A stretch of DNA of 42,960 bases from an uncultured Crocinitomix sp. (GCA_905478225.1 CAJQHR010000013.1:1-42960), one strand, 5' to 3'; shown: positions 8,086-17,707, counted from the stretch's first letter. Numbers and translations: made by a program. The notes: a model not told the origin generated them from the sequence alone.

Positions 8086-9861
8086 ATGAGTGAGTCGCCA
8101 ATCGATTTTTATCAAAGTCATATTACAACCTACAAAACTGAGTTAAAAGCTATTAAAAGAAAACTGTTTCTATTCGGTTTAACGCGTTTAGCTATTTTTT
8201 TATTGACAATTCTGGCCATTTTTCTATTACGCGAGCAGGTAAATATTGTTGTTGTTACTGGCGTTGTAGGGTTTTCGGCTTTCTTTTTTGTGGTTGCTAA
8301 AAATTCTGCTGTTAGAATAGAGAAGCGGCGAATTGAGAAACTTTTAGAATTGAATGAATTAGAAGTACGTGTTTTAAATCGTGACTTAGACGGTTTGGAT
8401 ACGGGAGCTGATTTTGTAGGGGAGGAGCATTATTATAATCAAGATATTGATTTATTTGGACAAGGTTCTATCTTTCAATTCATCAACCGGACAAGTTCAA
8501 CACAGGGTCGTCAGCGATTGGCGGGTATATTGAATAGTAATAGTATTGATAATGTTGAAGGAAAACAGGCGGCTGTTAAGGAATTAAGTGGATTAGCCAC
8601 TTGGCGTCAAAACTTTCAAACCATTGCAAGTTTAGTAGATAGCAAAATTGAAAACTCGGCTATTTTAGAATGGATCTCATCCTATAAATTAGCAATTCCT
8701 AAAGTCTTTAAATTTTTGCCTTTGATTGTTTCTGTCATTTCAATTGGGTTAATGGTGGTATTCGGTTTAGGGCTGATCTCAATTAATTATCTCTATATCT
8801 GGTTTTTTGTAGGTGTAGGAATCACCGGACTTTATCTAAAAAAAATCAATCTTTTATATGCATCAGCAAGTCAAATAACAGACACATTTGCACAATATGC
8901 TAAACTTTTGCAGGAGATTGAGGAGCAACCATTCGCTGCCGCGTTATTGAAGGAACAGCAAGCTATGATTAAGACAGAAGGGAAAAATGCTTCTGGAATT
9001 TTTAAGGCACTTTCAAAAGAGTTGAACAATCTCGATCAACGGAATAATTTCCTTTTTGCCATTATGGCGAATGCCTTTTTCTTGTGGGATTTAAGGTATG
9101 TTTACCGCATTGAAGATTGGATAAGTAATTATCATTCACTCACGCATAAATGGTTCGAGGCGATCGCTAATTTTGATGCATACAATTCATTGGGGAATTA
9201 TGGTTTTAATAATCCGAGTCACGCCTACCCAACCATAGCTGCAGATAGGAGTGTAGTGGTTATTGCAAAGGAGTTAGGTCATCCTTTGTTAAAAGATGAT
9301 CAACGAGTGTCGAATGATTTTAGCATTAAGCGTGACGATTTTTTCATAATTACCGGCGCCAATATGGCTGGTAAAAGTACTTTTTTGAGAACCGTTTCGT
9401 TGAATCTTGTGCTAGCAAATGTTGGTATGCCTATTTGCGCCAAGTCTTTTGAATACACGCCGATCAAACTAATTTCGAGTATGCGAACATCTGATTCTTT
9501 AGTCAATGATGAATCGTATTTTTTCTCTGAGTTAAAACGCCTAAAGTTTATTATTGATCAAATTAAGTTGGACGAGTATTTCATTATTCTAGATGAAATT
9601 TTGAAAGGAACGAATAGTAAAGATAAACAAGAAGGTTCGCAGAAGTTTGTAGAAAAATTGGTGGGTACAAATTCAACTGGAATTATTGCCACACATGATT
9701 TAGCCCTATGTGCGTTATCTAAAACCTTACCTCAAATTGAAAACCATTATTTCGACGCAGAAATTGTGAATGATGAGCTTTACTTTGATTATACTTTTAA
9801 AGAGGGTATTTGTAAAAACATGAACGCCTCGTTTCTATTAAGAAAAATGGAAATTGTTTAG
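8086..9861 (+). CDS. Membrane-anchored MutS-family ATPase
   Basis: A 591-residue protein. The C-terminal third is a MutS-type ABC ATPase: Walker A TGANMAGKSTFLRT (about 422-435), MRTSDSLVNDESYFFSELKR (the MutS signature region), Walker B YFIILDEILKGTNSKD (about 498-513) and switch histidine IATHDLAL (about 533-540). The N-terminal part has two hydrophobic helices (about 27-48 and 54-70), and a second pair follows at about 205-225 and 231-250. The middle resembles the MutS core/lever region. No mismatch-recognition (MutS I) domain or Smr domain is seen, so it is neither canonical MutS nor MutS2. Similar proteins are annotated as 'DNA mismatch repair protein MutS' in Bacteroidota, but I know of no established function. 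Likely co-transcribed with the SDR gene. Confidence 0.85.
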   Translation: MSESPIDFYQSHITTYKTELKAIKRKLFLFGLTRLAIFLLTILAIFLLREQVNIVVVTGVVGFSAFFFVVAKNSAVRIEKRRIEKLLELNELEVRVLNRDLDGLDTGADFVGEEHYYNQDIDLFGQGSIFQFINRTSSTQGRQRLAGILNSNSIDNVEGKQAAVKELSGLATWRQNFQTIASLVDSKIENSAILEWISSYKLAIPKVFKFLPLIVSVISIGLMVVFGLGLISINYLYIWFFVGVGITGLYLKKINLLYASASQITDTFAQYAKLLQEIEEQPFAAALLKEQQAMIKTEGKNASGIFKALSKELNNLDQRNNFLFAIMANAFFLWDLRYVYRIEDWISNYHSLTHKWFEAIANFDAYNSLGNYGFNNPSHAYPTIAADRSVVVIAKELGHPLLKDDQRVSNDFSIKRDDFFIITGANMAGKSTFLRTVSLNLVLANVGMPICAKSFEYTPIKLISSMRTSDSLVNDESYFFSELKRLKFIIDQIKLDEYFIILDEILKGTNSKDKQEGSQKFVEKLVGTNSTGIIATHDLALCALSKTLPQIENHYFDAEIVNDELYFDYTFKEGICKNMNASFLLRKMEIV

Positions 9862-10195
9862 AAGAGACAGTTGGTGATTTTAATTGTGTAATATTCAATG
9901 CGCTGCTTTGATTTTATTGAAGGGTACAATGAACAGTTAGCAATTTCTTGTCAAAATTCTTGTTTTAATTCCTGATTGGAAGTGTTTTGACAGGAGCTGA
10001 TAAAAATTAGGAGTGAAACACCGAACCATCTGAACAATCCCATTGAATTAGAAGTTGTGAAGGACGTTGTCATTGATTAAAAGGAGTCAAATTAACGCGC
10101 GGTCACTAATAGCAATCACACCCTTCGATCATATTTCGGCAAGTTCAATTCAGCCCTCAGGGCGACGCCATGAAAATTGTTAATCGCACGTTGAA
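9862..10195. other. Intergenic, no gene recognised
   Basis: This 334-base gap lies between the converging MutS-like gene and the DUF1573 gene. I see no open frame with protein-like content. A short hairpin (GCCCTCAGGGC, around 10154) near the right side could serve as a weak terminator for the DUF1573 gene but lacks a T-run. Confidence 0.5.
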
Positions 10196-10699
10196 CTAAT
10201 CCAGTATTGGCGCCATAACATTCGCCGTAATCTCTAAGTAAGTTTGTTTCGGTTCAGTGTTCGCGATTACAGTCACACGTTTCTTCACCACTTCACCTTG
10301 TTGTCCTTCTTTTGGTCTGAAAATCACATCCATCTCGCCTAATTCTCCTGGCATAATAGCCTCTTCAGGTTTGTTTGGAACAGTACATCCACAAGATGCC
10401 GTGGCGCTTTCAATTAATAAAGGAACGTCTCCTGTGTTTTTAAATTTAAATGTGTAAAGGTTATCACTTGGATATCTAACAGTACCAAAGTCATGTGAAC
10501 TTTCTATATACTTAACTGTTGTTGAGCCTGGGCTCAGGGGATTCCTCGTCTCTACTCCAAATTCATTACCCTCTGGAGTGGTTCCTACCAAACCTTCATC
10601 TGCAACTAACGAACTGACACCGTCATTTATTTTTGATTCGTTATCACCACCACATGCCACTAGTGTAAATAAAAATACAGCTCCTAAAATCTTTTTCAT
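10196..10699 (-). CDS. DUF1573 domain lipoprotein
   Basis: A 167-residue protein with a lipoprotein signal ending LVAC (Cys16). Residues about 62-160 match the DUF1573 pattern common in Bacteroidota: SSHDFGTVRYPSDNLYTFKF, NTGDVPLLIESATASCGCTV, PGELGEMDVIFRPKEGQQG. The domain is an Ig-like fold of unknown function. It begins 21 bases after the protease stop codon on the same strand, so it is probably the second gene of that transcript. Confidence 0.88.
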   Translation of the reverse strand: MKKILGAVFLFTLVACGGDNESKINDGVSSLVADEGLVGTTPEGNEFGVETRNPLSPGSTTVKYIESSHDFGTVRYPSDNLYTFKFKNTGDVPLLIESATASCGCTVPNKPEEAIMPGELGEMDVIFRPKEGQQGEVVKKRVTVIANTEPKQTYLEITANVMAPILD

Positions 10700-10719
10700 T
10701 GTTCTTCTTTTTTACAAAA

Positions 10720-12342
10720 CTAATAATCTAAACCTAATTTTGAAATGGTTTTGCCTTCAATTAACTCAAGTCCTTTCATGAAAATTTCATTTTCCATTTC
10801 ATTGTAGATAGGATAGAATTTAGAAGATTCAAACAGGTTTGCGGCAATCCTAGCCTTTAACAGTGTGTGAATCAATTTTTTAGACGTTTGATAATCCTCT
10901 TCGTTATATTCGATTTCCTCCGTCTTTGCCAACTTCCAAAATTCCGCTATTACAACTTCGTCCACACTAAAATCATTTTTAAAGGCCTCAAAAGTTGGAT
11001 ATTTTTCTTTTAATAAATCACGCTTTTCATCAACATAAGTAAAGGTGAAAGTATTGATTAATCCTTTACGGCTAATGGCGCGGTATGTTGGAGACAATTC
11101 AGATGTATCTAGCGGGACAAACACATCCGGCATGATTCCACCACCACCATATACATCTCTTTGAAGTTTAAGTGTTTGAAATTTCAGCGAATCAGGCAAT
11201 TTAATACTGTCTTGATGCATGAATTCTCCATTGTTGTAACGGTTCATATAATCATCTCGGTAAGCATCTACACCATGTTCATAAGGTTTTTGAATAAATC
11301 GACCTGATGGTGTAAAGTAGCGCGCAATTGTAATTCTAATTTCAGATCCATCTGATAATTTGTAGGGACGTTGAACTAAGCCTTTACCAAAACTTCTTCG
11401 CCCAATTATTAAAGCACGATCCCAGTCCTGTAATGCACCCGATACAATTTCAGAAGCAGAAGCCGAACTCTCATCAATCAATACAACAAGTTTGCCTTTC
11501 TCAAATGTTCCTTTTGGTTTATCATGATAAGGTCTTCCTCGGCTACCTAAATCATTTGCAATTAAGTCTGACCTTGGCTGCGAACGCCCTTCGGAGTAAA
11601 CGATTAATTTGTCATCTGATAAAAACTCATCCGCCATGAATTTGGCAACGCTCAATAATCCGCCGCCATTTCCCTGCAAATCTAAAATCAGGTTTTTCAT
11701 ACCTTGATCTTTTAACTCCTCGATCGCCCTTGTTAATTCAGTAGGAGTTGTTCTTGCAAAACTGGTCACTTTAATATAACCCGTTTTATCTGTAACCATG
11801 TATGAACTAGCAACACTAAATAATGGAATTTTATCTCGACGAACATCAAAATCCAGCAGGTCATTTTCACCTCTTCTTTTAACTCCCAACACCACTAAAG
11901 AATTCTTTTCTCCTAAAAGACGATCTCTCACTCCGCTAGTTTTTAAACCTATTCCTGCAATGTTTTCGTTGTCTACAATTACAATCTTATCCCCTGCCTT
12001 GATTCCTATTTTTTCACTCGGACCACCTTGAATTGTGTTGATCACAGTTAGCGTATCAGCTATAATTCGAAATTGAATTCCAACACCAACAAAACTTCCG
12101 TTAATTCGGTCGTTTGACTGTGTAACGTCCTCTTTTGGAATTAAATAGGTGTGCGGATCCAGTTCTTTTAACATGGCTACTATCGCCGCGTCTGTAATTT
12201 TGGAACCATTAAAATCATCCACATAATTTGATTCAAGATAACCAAACACCTCCTCAAATTTTACGGTTGTTTCGTCCTTGTCATATTGGCTACTTGCAGC
12301 AAATGCTATAAGTAGTGTTGTTGCGAAAAGGAATTTTTTCAT
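10720..12342 (-). CDS. C-terminal processing peptidase, S41 family
   Basis: A 540-residue exported serine protease of the CtpA/Prc family. The order is: signal peptide (about 1-18), helical N-terminal part, PDZ domain (about 83-155, with GVGIQF and AGDKIVIVDNENI), then the S41 catalytic domain. By comparison with Prc spacing, the nucleophile is Ser295 in ESSASASEI and the general base Lys320 in RRSFGKGLVQ, 25 residues apart as expected. Such proteases trim or degrade periplasmic proteins from their C-terminus. DUF1573 follows 21 bases downstream. Confidence 0.95.
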   Translation of the reverse strand: MKKFLFATTLLIAFAASSQYDKDETTVKFEEVFGYLESNYVDDFNGSKITDAAIVAMLKELDPHTYLIPKEDVTQSNDRINGSFVGVGIQFRIIADTLTVINTIQGGPSEKIGIKAGDKIVIVDNENIAGIGLKTSGVRDRLLGEKNSLVVLGVKRRGENDLLDFDVRRDKIPLFSVASSYMVTDKTGYIKVTSFARTTPTELTRAIEELKDQGMKNLILDLQGNGGGLLSVAKFMADEFLSDDKLIVYSEGRSQPRSDLIANDLGSRGRPYHDKPKGTFEKGKLVVLIDESSASASEIVSGALQDWDRALIIGRRSFGKGLVQRPYKLSDGSEIRITIARYFTPSGRFIQKPYEHGVDAYRDDYMNRYNNGEFMHQDSIKLPDSLKFQTLKLQRDVYGGGGIMPDVFVPLDTSELSPTYRAISRKGLINTFTFTYVDEKRDLLKEKYPTFEAFKNDFSVDEVVIAEFWKLAKTEEIEYNEEDYQTSKKLIHTLLKARIAANLFESSKFYPIYNEMENEIFMKGLELIEGKTISKLGLDY

Positions 12343-12720
12343 TTGTTGTTCTTTCTTTTTTTATTGATAAAGATTGGGCGCATTACCAATGTAATCGGAT
12401 GTCTATATATTTTATCTTCAACCGATTGGTTACAAATTTAATAAAAATTAAGGTTAGAAACGCTTAATATATTGTTAATAAACACAATAATTATGCCCTG
12501 TTTTTTGAATGCTTTTCATCATTGTAAAGTTTGAAACATTACCACTTTCGTTGGATAATAACATGTAAAAATGAATATGCTATTCAATCAATCTGTTTTA
12601 AACTCACTATTTACTCAAGCAGTAGTGACATTAAAACATTTTTTTAATCTGATTGAAATTTCCAGAAACAGCGTTTCAAATCCGCTCAGAGAGAATAAGC
12701 GCTTATTTCAGTACCCGTGT
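12343..12720. other. Intergenic between ChaN-like and protease genes
   Basis: This 378-base AT-rich stretch is upstream of the protease gene. It contains a perfect palindrome AATAAGCGCTTATT near 12693 just beyond the ChaN-like stop, without a T-run. A plus-strand frame starting at 12571 exists but has no coding features and runs into the ChaN-like gene, so I do not call it. Confidence 0.5.
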
Positions 12721-13638
12721 TTAATAGGATCTAGGTACGGCAGGATTTGTGAAAATCACATAATCTCCGAGCTCCTTATAATTCTTGATTTTAACTTTAG
12801 GAAAACTTTCTAAATCACCAACCATTGATATAACTAAAGTAGTAGCGGTTGAATCGTATTCTGCAAGTCGTTGCACTATCCCGAATCTTTGGTCAGAATG
12901 AAAACGACCATTTAGCATCAGGATTTTTGAATTCTCATGCTCTTGTCGATATTGGTGCATAGAATAGGCCATGGTAGCGTCCCAGAGTGATTGACCAGGT
13001 ATCATGTCATACGCGGGTTTGGAATTAGGATCATTGGGGTCATGGCCCATCAGTGCATTAAGCTTGGCGGCATAATCACCATTAGCTAAATTATATGGGA
13101 GTGGAGCAATAGCTTTTTTGCCTAATACAGAAAGTTTTTGTAAACCATCTAATCCTTTTTGAGAAGCTACATTGACATATCGGAAAGGGGCATTCGCACA
13201 AATAACGTTTAGCTGATTCTCCTTACAAAATTCAACCATTGGTTCATAATCTTTGTAATTACTCCATTTCCGAGAGTCCTTGTAAAAATAGGATTGCTTT
13301 ATTAATCCACTTAAATATTCATCCATAATATGTTGTACATCACGATCGAACATCTCCATTGATAAGGCTACATTGTTCCCATATTTATTGTACAAAGCGG
13401 AGAGCATTTTATATTGGAGCTGATGGCCAATTGAATCATTATGTTCTTCACCAAAAAGGATGACTTCCGCATTTGCGGCATCCATTATAATTTCTTGAAT
13501 GCTTGCTTTTTTGCCCGTAAGGGTTGAGTATAAAACGTAGTCATTTTCGGAATAGGAAAAGGTGGGATTTTGCTGAGCTGAAAGATTCAAGGTTCCAACA
13601 AAACATAACATAAGTAGGAGTATGCATTTTTTTTTCAT
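12721..13638 (-). CDS. ChaN-family (haem-binding uptake, Tiki-fold-like) protein
   Basis: A 305-residue exported protein with an N-terminal signal peptide (about 1-21, ending NLSAQ). The body has ChaN/DUF399 features: VILFGEEHNDSIGHQLQYKM, ALSMEMFDRDVQHIMDEYLS, LNVICANAPFRYVN, and ILMLNGRFHSDQRFGIVQRL in place of the usual GxGH motif. Known ChaN lipoproteins bind haem as dimers, and the fold is related to Tiki proteases. Here there is no lipobox, so the protein is probably periplasmic. No iron-uptake genes lie beside it; its role is open. Confidence 0.82.
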   Translation of the reverse strand: MKKKCILLLMLCFVGTLNLSAQQNPTFSYSENDYVLYSTLTGKKASIQEIIMDAANAEVILFGEEHNDSIGHQLQYKMLSALYNKYGNNVALSMEMFDRDVQHIMDEYLSGLIKQSYFYKDSRKWSNYKDYEPMVEFCKENQLNVICANAPFRYVNVASQKGLDGLQKLSVLGKKAIAPLPYNLANGDYAAKLNALMGHDPNDPNSKPAYDMIPGQSLWDATMAYSMHQYRQEHENSKILMLNGRFHSDQRFGIVQRLAEYDSTATTLVISMVGDLESFPKVKIKNYKELGDYVIFTNPAVPRSY

Positions 13639-13765
13639 AGTGTTTGTGATAAAGCAATTAAGAAGTCTAAAATAAGAACTCTAATTGGAACTCTTTAGAA
13701 ATAAAGGCGATATTATTTTAGAGGGTTACCCCTTTAAGTCACATTACATTTAATTGATTTATAAG

Positions 13766-13900
13766 TAATTGGCGGGTGAGCTATCATTCTATTCAACAGC
13801 TTTTCAAGAACGTTTTAAATCAAAGTATCCAAAACATTATGAAGATTTAGAGGGATGTGATCGATTTGATTTTTACTTCGGTAAATGGAAAGATGCTTAA
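13766..13900 (+). pseudogene. C-terminal remnant of an unknown protein
   Basis: One open frame of about 44 codons after TAA at 13766-13768 gives a protein-like C-terminus (ELSFYSTAFQERFKSKYPKH, then CDRFDFYFGKWKDA) and ends in TAA at 13898-13900. There is no ATG start and nothing coding upstream. It looks like the tail of a gene whose front was deleted. The family is not recognised. Confidence 0.4.
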
Positions 13901-13967
13901 ATATTAAGGCGAGAATATATGGAAATAGAATTCGGCTTTCGTATTTTTACACAAAACTAAATTGATT

Positions 13968-14810
13968 ATGGCACAAGTGGAATGGAAAACGGCGATTGAA
14001 TTCGAAGATATAACTTATAAAAAGGCGAATGGAGTTGCGCGAATAGCATTTAACCGCCCGAATGTTAGAAATGCCTTTCGACCTAAAACCACAAGCGAAT
14101 TATATCGCGCCTTTTATGATGTGCAAGAAGATCCGTCAATCGGGGTTGTATTGTTATCGGCAGAAGGACCGTCGACAAAAGATGGTGTTTATTCTTTTTG
14201 CAGTGGAGGAGATCAAAACGCAAGAGGGCATCAAGGCTATGTTGGGGAAGATGGTGCGCACAGATTAAATATTTTAGAGGTGCAGCGTTTAATCCGTTTC
14301 ATGCCCAAAGTAGTTATTGCCGTGGTGCCAGGTTGGGCAGTTGGCGGTGGACATAGTTTGCATGTGGTGTGTGATTTGACGCTTGCTAGTAAAGAACATG
14401 CCATATTTAAACAAACAGATGCTGATGTCACAAGTTTTGACGGCGGTTATGGTTCGGCATATTTAGCCAAGATGGTGGGACAGAAAAAGGCCCGTGAAAT
14501 TTTCTTTTTGGGTAGAAATTACTCGGCCCAAGAGGCCTATGATATGGGAATGGTGAATGCCGTAATTCCTCATGCCGAACTAGAGGACACGGCTTTTGAA
14601 TGGGCGCAAGAAATTTTGGCTAAATCTCCAACATCAATTAAAATGCTAAAATTCGCAATGAATTTGACAGATGATGGAATGGTGGGGCAGCAAGTTTTTG
14701 CAGGAGAAGCAACACGCTTAGCATATATGACAGAAGAAGCGAAAGAAGGTCGCAATGCATTTTTGGAGAAAAGAAAACCTGACTTCAAAGACGTGAAATG
14801 GATTTCATAA
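13968..14810 (+). CDS. menB: 1,4-dihydroxy-2-naphthoyl-CoA synthase
   Basis: A 280-residue crotonase-fold enzyme that closes the naphthoquinone ring in menaquinone biosynthesis. MenB-specific features are present: RPNVRNAFRPKTTSELYRAF, FCSGGDQNARG (oxyanion loop), GWAVGGGHSLHVVCDLTLAS, and DADVTSFDGGYGSAYLAKMV with MVGQKKAREIFFLGR. The ATG at 13968 is preferred over TTG at 13962. A -7-like box TATTTTTA is at 13942-13949. No other men genes are in the window. It converges on the downstream gene with a 9-base gap. Confidence 0.96.
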   Translation: MAQVEWKTAIEFEDITYKKANGVARIAFNRPNVRNAFRPKTTSELYRAFYDVQEDPSIGVVLLSAEGPSTKDGVYSFCSGGDQNARGHQGYVGEDGAHRLNILEVQRLIRFMPKVVIAVVPGWAVGGGHSLHVVCDLTLASKEHAIFKQTDADVTSFDGGYGSAYLAKMVGQKKAREIFFLGRNYSAQEAYDMGMVNAVIPHAELEDTAFEWAQEILAKSPTSIKMLKFAMNLTDDGMVGQQVFAGEATRLAYMTEEAKEGRNAFLEKRKPDFKDVKWIS

Positions 14811-14819
14811 TTGAACTGA

Positions 14820-17195
14820 TTAACGTATCAATGTAGTGTTCCCTTGCATCATTCCTTTTTTCTGCGTGGTAAACGTATAATGCAGTACCCATGTAAATAC
14901 GCCTGGGTTTTGTTCTTTGTTTAAGTAGGTTCCATCCCAACCAATATTTTGGCTTGTGGTAATGAAAACAACTTCGCCATAGCGGTTATAGACCACAAGT
15001 TTCATGGATTCAATTCCATTCCCTTTAACGAATAGCACATCATTATTCCCATCACCGTTTGGTGTAAATGCGCTTGGAACACCAATACCTTCCACGAAAT
15101 TTACAAGAACCATAACGTTAGCTTCCGCAGAGCATCCATTTTCATCTATATAAGTAACCGTAAACATGGTACTGTCTTGAGGACTTGCCGTTGTTACTTG
15201 ACAGTCATCACAATAGGTCTCATAATCGGGTGTCCAACTAAATACTCCACCAGGCGAACTGGTAACTGCTATTAAATTAGCAATTCCGCCCGTGTTAATA
15301 ATAGTGTCGTGCACTGCCGTAAGATCAGGTTTGCTATAAACAGTAATCGAGTTTACAACAGAAGAAGTTACGCCGTAGGTATTCGTAATTGTGAGTTGAA
15401 TATTAAATGTTCCTGCTGTATTTAAACAAATGGTTGGATTTTGTTCTGTGGAGGTATTTGGGTCAGCTGCGCCGCCAAAATCCCAATCCCAGCTCACAAT
15501 AGTTCCAATACTATTATCTGTAAATGTAATACATTCACCAACGCAAGGATTTTCAAAACTATAAACGGCCAAAACCTCTTCACATTCAATAACCGTCACT
15601 TCAATTGCAGCGTCAGCCGAGCAGCCGCCTGCAGAAGTACCGGTAACGGTATACGTGAATGTTCCGGCAGTGGCAGGAGTAAAAGCAAGACCATCAGTTA
15701 TGCCACCATCCCATACGTATGTGTCGGCACCGCCTCCAGTGAACGTAATGGACTCACCCAAACAAATTTCAATTTCGGTAGCAGAAGCCGTAACATCTGG
15801 TGCGGCGTTGACAATAAGATCAACTGTGGCCGTGTTTTCACAACCCAAAGCAGAAGTTCCAGTAACGGTATAAGTAACTGTTCCTGCATCTGCAGGTGTA
15901 AATGGTGCTCCATCAGTAACACTAAGGTCCCAACTATAGGTGTCTGCTCCACCTCCTGTAAATACGGCGGATTCTCCTTCGCAAATTTCGCCGGGATCAA
16001 CTGAGGCAGTAACAACGGGAAGGTCGTGCACCGTGATATCCACCGAGGCGGTATTTTCACAGCCCGAATCCATTGTTCCAGTCACGTTAAAAGTAAATGT
16101 TCCTGCAGCGGCAGGTGTAAATGGAGTTCCGTCAATTACACCGCCGTCCCATACGTATGTATCGGCTCCACCACCTGTAAAGGTGACGGTTTCCCCTATA
16201 CAAACTTCGTCAGGTGTTGTGGTAGCAGTTACTACCGGGTTATCGTTAACGGTAACATCCACTGAAGCTGTGTTTTCACATCCTGTTGCGGCGTCTGTTC
16301 CAATGACTGTATAATTGACTGTTCCTAAAGCTGCTGGGGTAAAAGGAAGACCATCAGTGACGCCAAGATCCCAAACATAGGTATCAGCGCCTCCACCAGT
16401 AAATGTAACATCATCTCCTAAACAAATAGTTGCAAAATCAACCGAGGCAGTAACAACGGGTAAGGGGTTGACAATTACGGTTACTGAATCAATACAATCG
16501 CCATCAAAATCACTTGTCGCGTGATAAGTAAATGTTCCCGCAGTTGCAGGTATATAGGGTACACCATTTGTTACACCGCCATCCCAAGTAATTGCTCCTC
16601 CATTGTCTGAAACAGAGGTTAATGTGATGTCTTCTCCCAAACAAATTTCTAAGGCAGAGGCTGTTGTGGTTAATGGGTCACAGGCTGGGTCAATCGCAGC
16701 GGCTGATACATCTGTAAATAGCCATAGACTATTGTCGCTAATACTTTCAGCTTCAACATCAAATCGGTCGGTTGCCGCTACTGCTGTAAATGTGACATCA
16801 ACTGAATACCAAATCAACCAATTTGGTTCAGGAATATAGGCAATAGTTGTGATGTCTAATGGCGCACCACTAGACATGCTTAAATCTCCAGTACGGTTAT
16901 ATGCTGGCGATCCTTGAACTACATCCATCATATAATAGCACGTTAAGGAATATTCTAACCCTGGGGTTAAACCAGAAATTTGGTACCCCCACTTTTCTTT
17001 TGTACCACCATAGTAGGTTCCTCCATGATAAGTTCCTCCTAAAGGAGATGGTGTGAAGATATGTAAGAAAAAATCTGCTGCAATAGGATCGGAAGAACCA
17101 ACTAAATTTACAGGGATAGGATTTACAATTTGGGAAAATAATGACTCGGACAAAAAGCATGTTGTCAAGCAAATGATGGTAACTAATGTTTTCAT
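14820..17195 (-). CDS. Ig/PKD-repeat secreted protein with gliding-motility-associated C-terminal domain
   Basis: A 791-residue predicted type IX secretion substrate. A signal peptide (about 1-22) leads into a jelly-roll-like N-terminal region (about 30-170), then five near-identical 73-74-residue Ig-like repeats (about 173-539), each with a CxGExVTFTGGGADTYVWD-type core, then a PKD domain (about 540-625, SWDWDFGG) and a further related module. The last about 90 residues (VPSAFTPNGDGNNDVLFVKG, YNRYGEVVF, GVFTWVLHYT) are the CHU_C/TIGR04131-type sorting domain. The repeats carry paired cysteines. Likely a cell-surface adhesin or matrix protein; its ligand is unknown. Confidence 0.92.
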   Translation of the reverse strand: MKTLVTIICLTTCFLSESLFSQIVNPIPVNLVGSSDPIAADFFLHIFTPSPLGGTYHGGTYYGGTKEKWGYQISGLTPGLEYSLTCYYMMDVVQGSPAYNRTGDLSMSSGAPLDITTIAYIPEPNWLIWYSVDVTFTAVAATDRFDVEAESISDNSLWLFTDVSAAAIDPACDPLTTTASALEICLGEDITLTSVSDNGGAITWDGGVTNGVPYIPATAGTFTYHATSDFDGDCIDSVTVIVNPLPVVTASVDFATICLGDDVTFTGGGADTYVWDLGVTDGLPFTPAALGTVNYTVIGTDAATGCENTASVDVTVNDNPVVTATTTPDEVCIGETVTFTGGGADTYVWDGGVIDGTPFTPAAAGTFTFNVTGTMDSGCENTASVDITVHDLPVVTASVDPGEICEGESAVFTGGGADTYSWDLSVTDGAPFTPADAGTVTYTVTGTSALGCENTATVDLIVNAAPDVTASATEIEICLGESITFTGGGADTYVWDGGITDGLAFTPATAGTFTYTVTGTSAGGCSADAAIEVTVIECEEVLAVYSFENPCVGECITFTDNSIGTIVSWDWDFGGAADPNTSTEQNPTICLNTAGTFNIQLTITNTYGVTSSVVNSITVYSKPDLTAVHDTIINTGGIANLIAVTSSPGGVFSWTPDYETYCDDCQVTTASPQDSTMFTVTYIDENGCSAEANVMVLVNFVEGIGVPSAFTPNGDGNNDVLFVKGNGIESMKLVVYNRYGEVVFITTSQNIGWDGTYLNKEQNPGVFTWVLHYTFTTQKKGMMQGNTTLIR
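15579..16679 (-). repeat. Five tandem ~220-bp repeats encoding Ig-like modules
   Basis: Within the 791-residue surface protein, codons about 173-539 repeat with a period of 73-74 residues. The three middle copies share GGGADTY(V/S)WD and GCENTA. DNA copies are similar enough to recombine, so copy number may vary between strains. Confidence 0.8.
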
Positions 17196-17214
17196 AATTG
17201 GGGGCTCAAGGGAT

Positions 17215-17547
17215 TTATTTCTTTTCTACAGCATAGGTCAGTGGTAAACTGCCGCGGGACCCTGTGATTAAATAGGTTCCAATATTGGATCCGTTAAAGT
17301 CCATTACGACAAATGTCTCATCTTCTGAAACAAGAATTTATGGTTGGATCAATTCCTCCTCGGTCTCTGTACATAATACAACTGCTACTGAAGTCAAATC
17401 AATTTGTGCTGATTGAAATGTAATCTTATGATCAATTAACATAAAGGTCTGAACTTCGGGAGATAATTCACATGCCTCAGAATCTTGCGCCACAGCCATT
17501 GTTTGCAGACCTAACAGCAGGATAAATAGTTTGAAATTTGTTTTCAT
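17215..17547 (-). pseudogene. Small exported protein, probably cut by an in-frame TAA
   Basis: An ATG at 17547 opens a frame with a clean signal peptide (about 1-20, ending MAVAQ) and an acidic mature part with two cysteines, stopping at TAA 17338-17340 after 69 residues. Directly after this stop the same frame stays open for 40 more codons with protein-like content (ILVSEDETFVVMDFNGSNIG ... LPLTYAVEKK) before TAA at 17215. The simplest reading is a 110-residue secreted protein broken by a nonsense change. It could also be an intact 69-residue protein followed by chance open sequence. The family is not recognised. Confidence 0.5.
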
Positions 17548-17613
17548 AGCGGTTCTTTTTGTTAATATAGTAAAAATTATTTGAGTAACAAAGCCTCAAC
17601 ATTAGAGCAAAAA

Positions 17614-17645
17614 AAAGCTGAACAATGACGTCATTGCTCAGCTTT
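17614..17645 (-). terminator. Strong palindromic terminator
   Basis: AAAGCTGAACAATGAC is followed directly by GTCATTGCTCAGCTTT: a 16-bp stem with one mismatch and almost no loop, with T-rich sequence on both sides. It lies 63 bases past the stop of the minus-strand membrane protein gene. Confidence 0.8.
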
Positions 17646-17707
17646 AATTAATAATTTTAGTCCTTTAATAATCTGTATCGGTTATTTAAGACGAGACAAA
17701 ATATTAT

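Noticed and set aside
12571-12813. Plus-strand open frame of 80 codons
   Set aside because: It overlaps the end of the ChaN-like gene on the other strand, has no domain, signal or membrane feature, and its second half is antisense to coding sequence.
15441-16314. Long plus-strand open frames opposite the repeat protein
   Set aside because: They are antisense to the Ig-repeat array, and their repetitiveness mirrors that gene.
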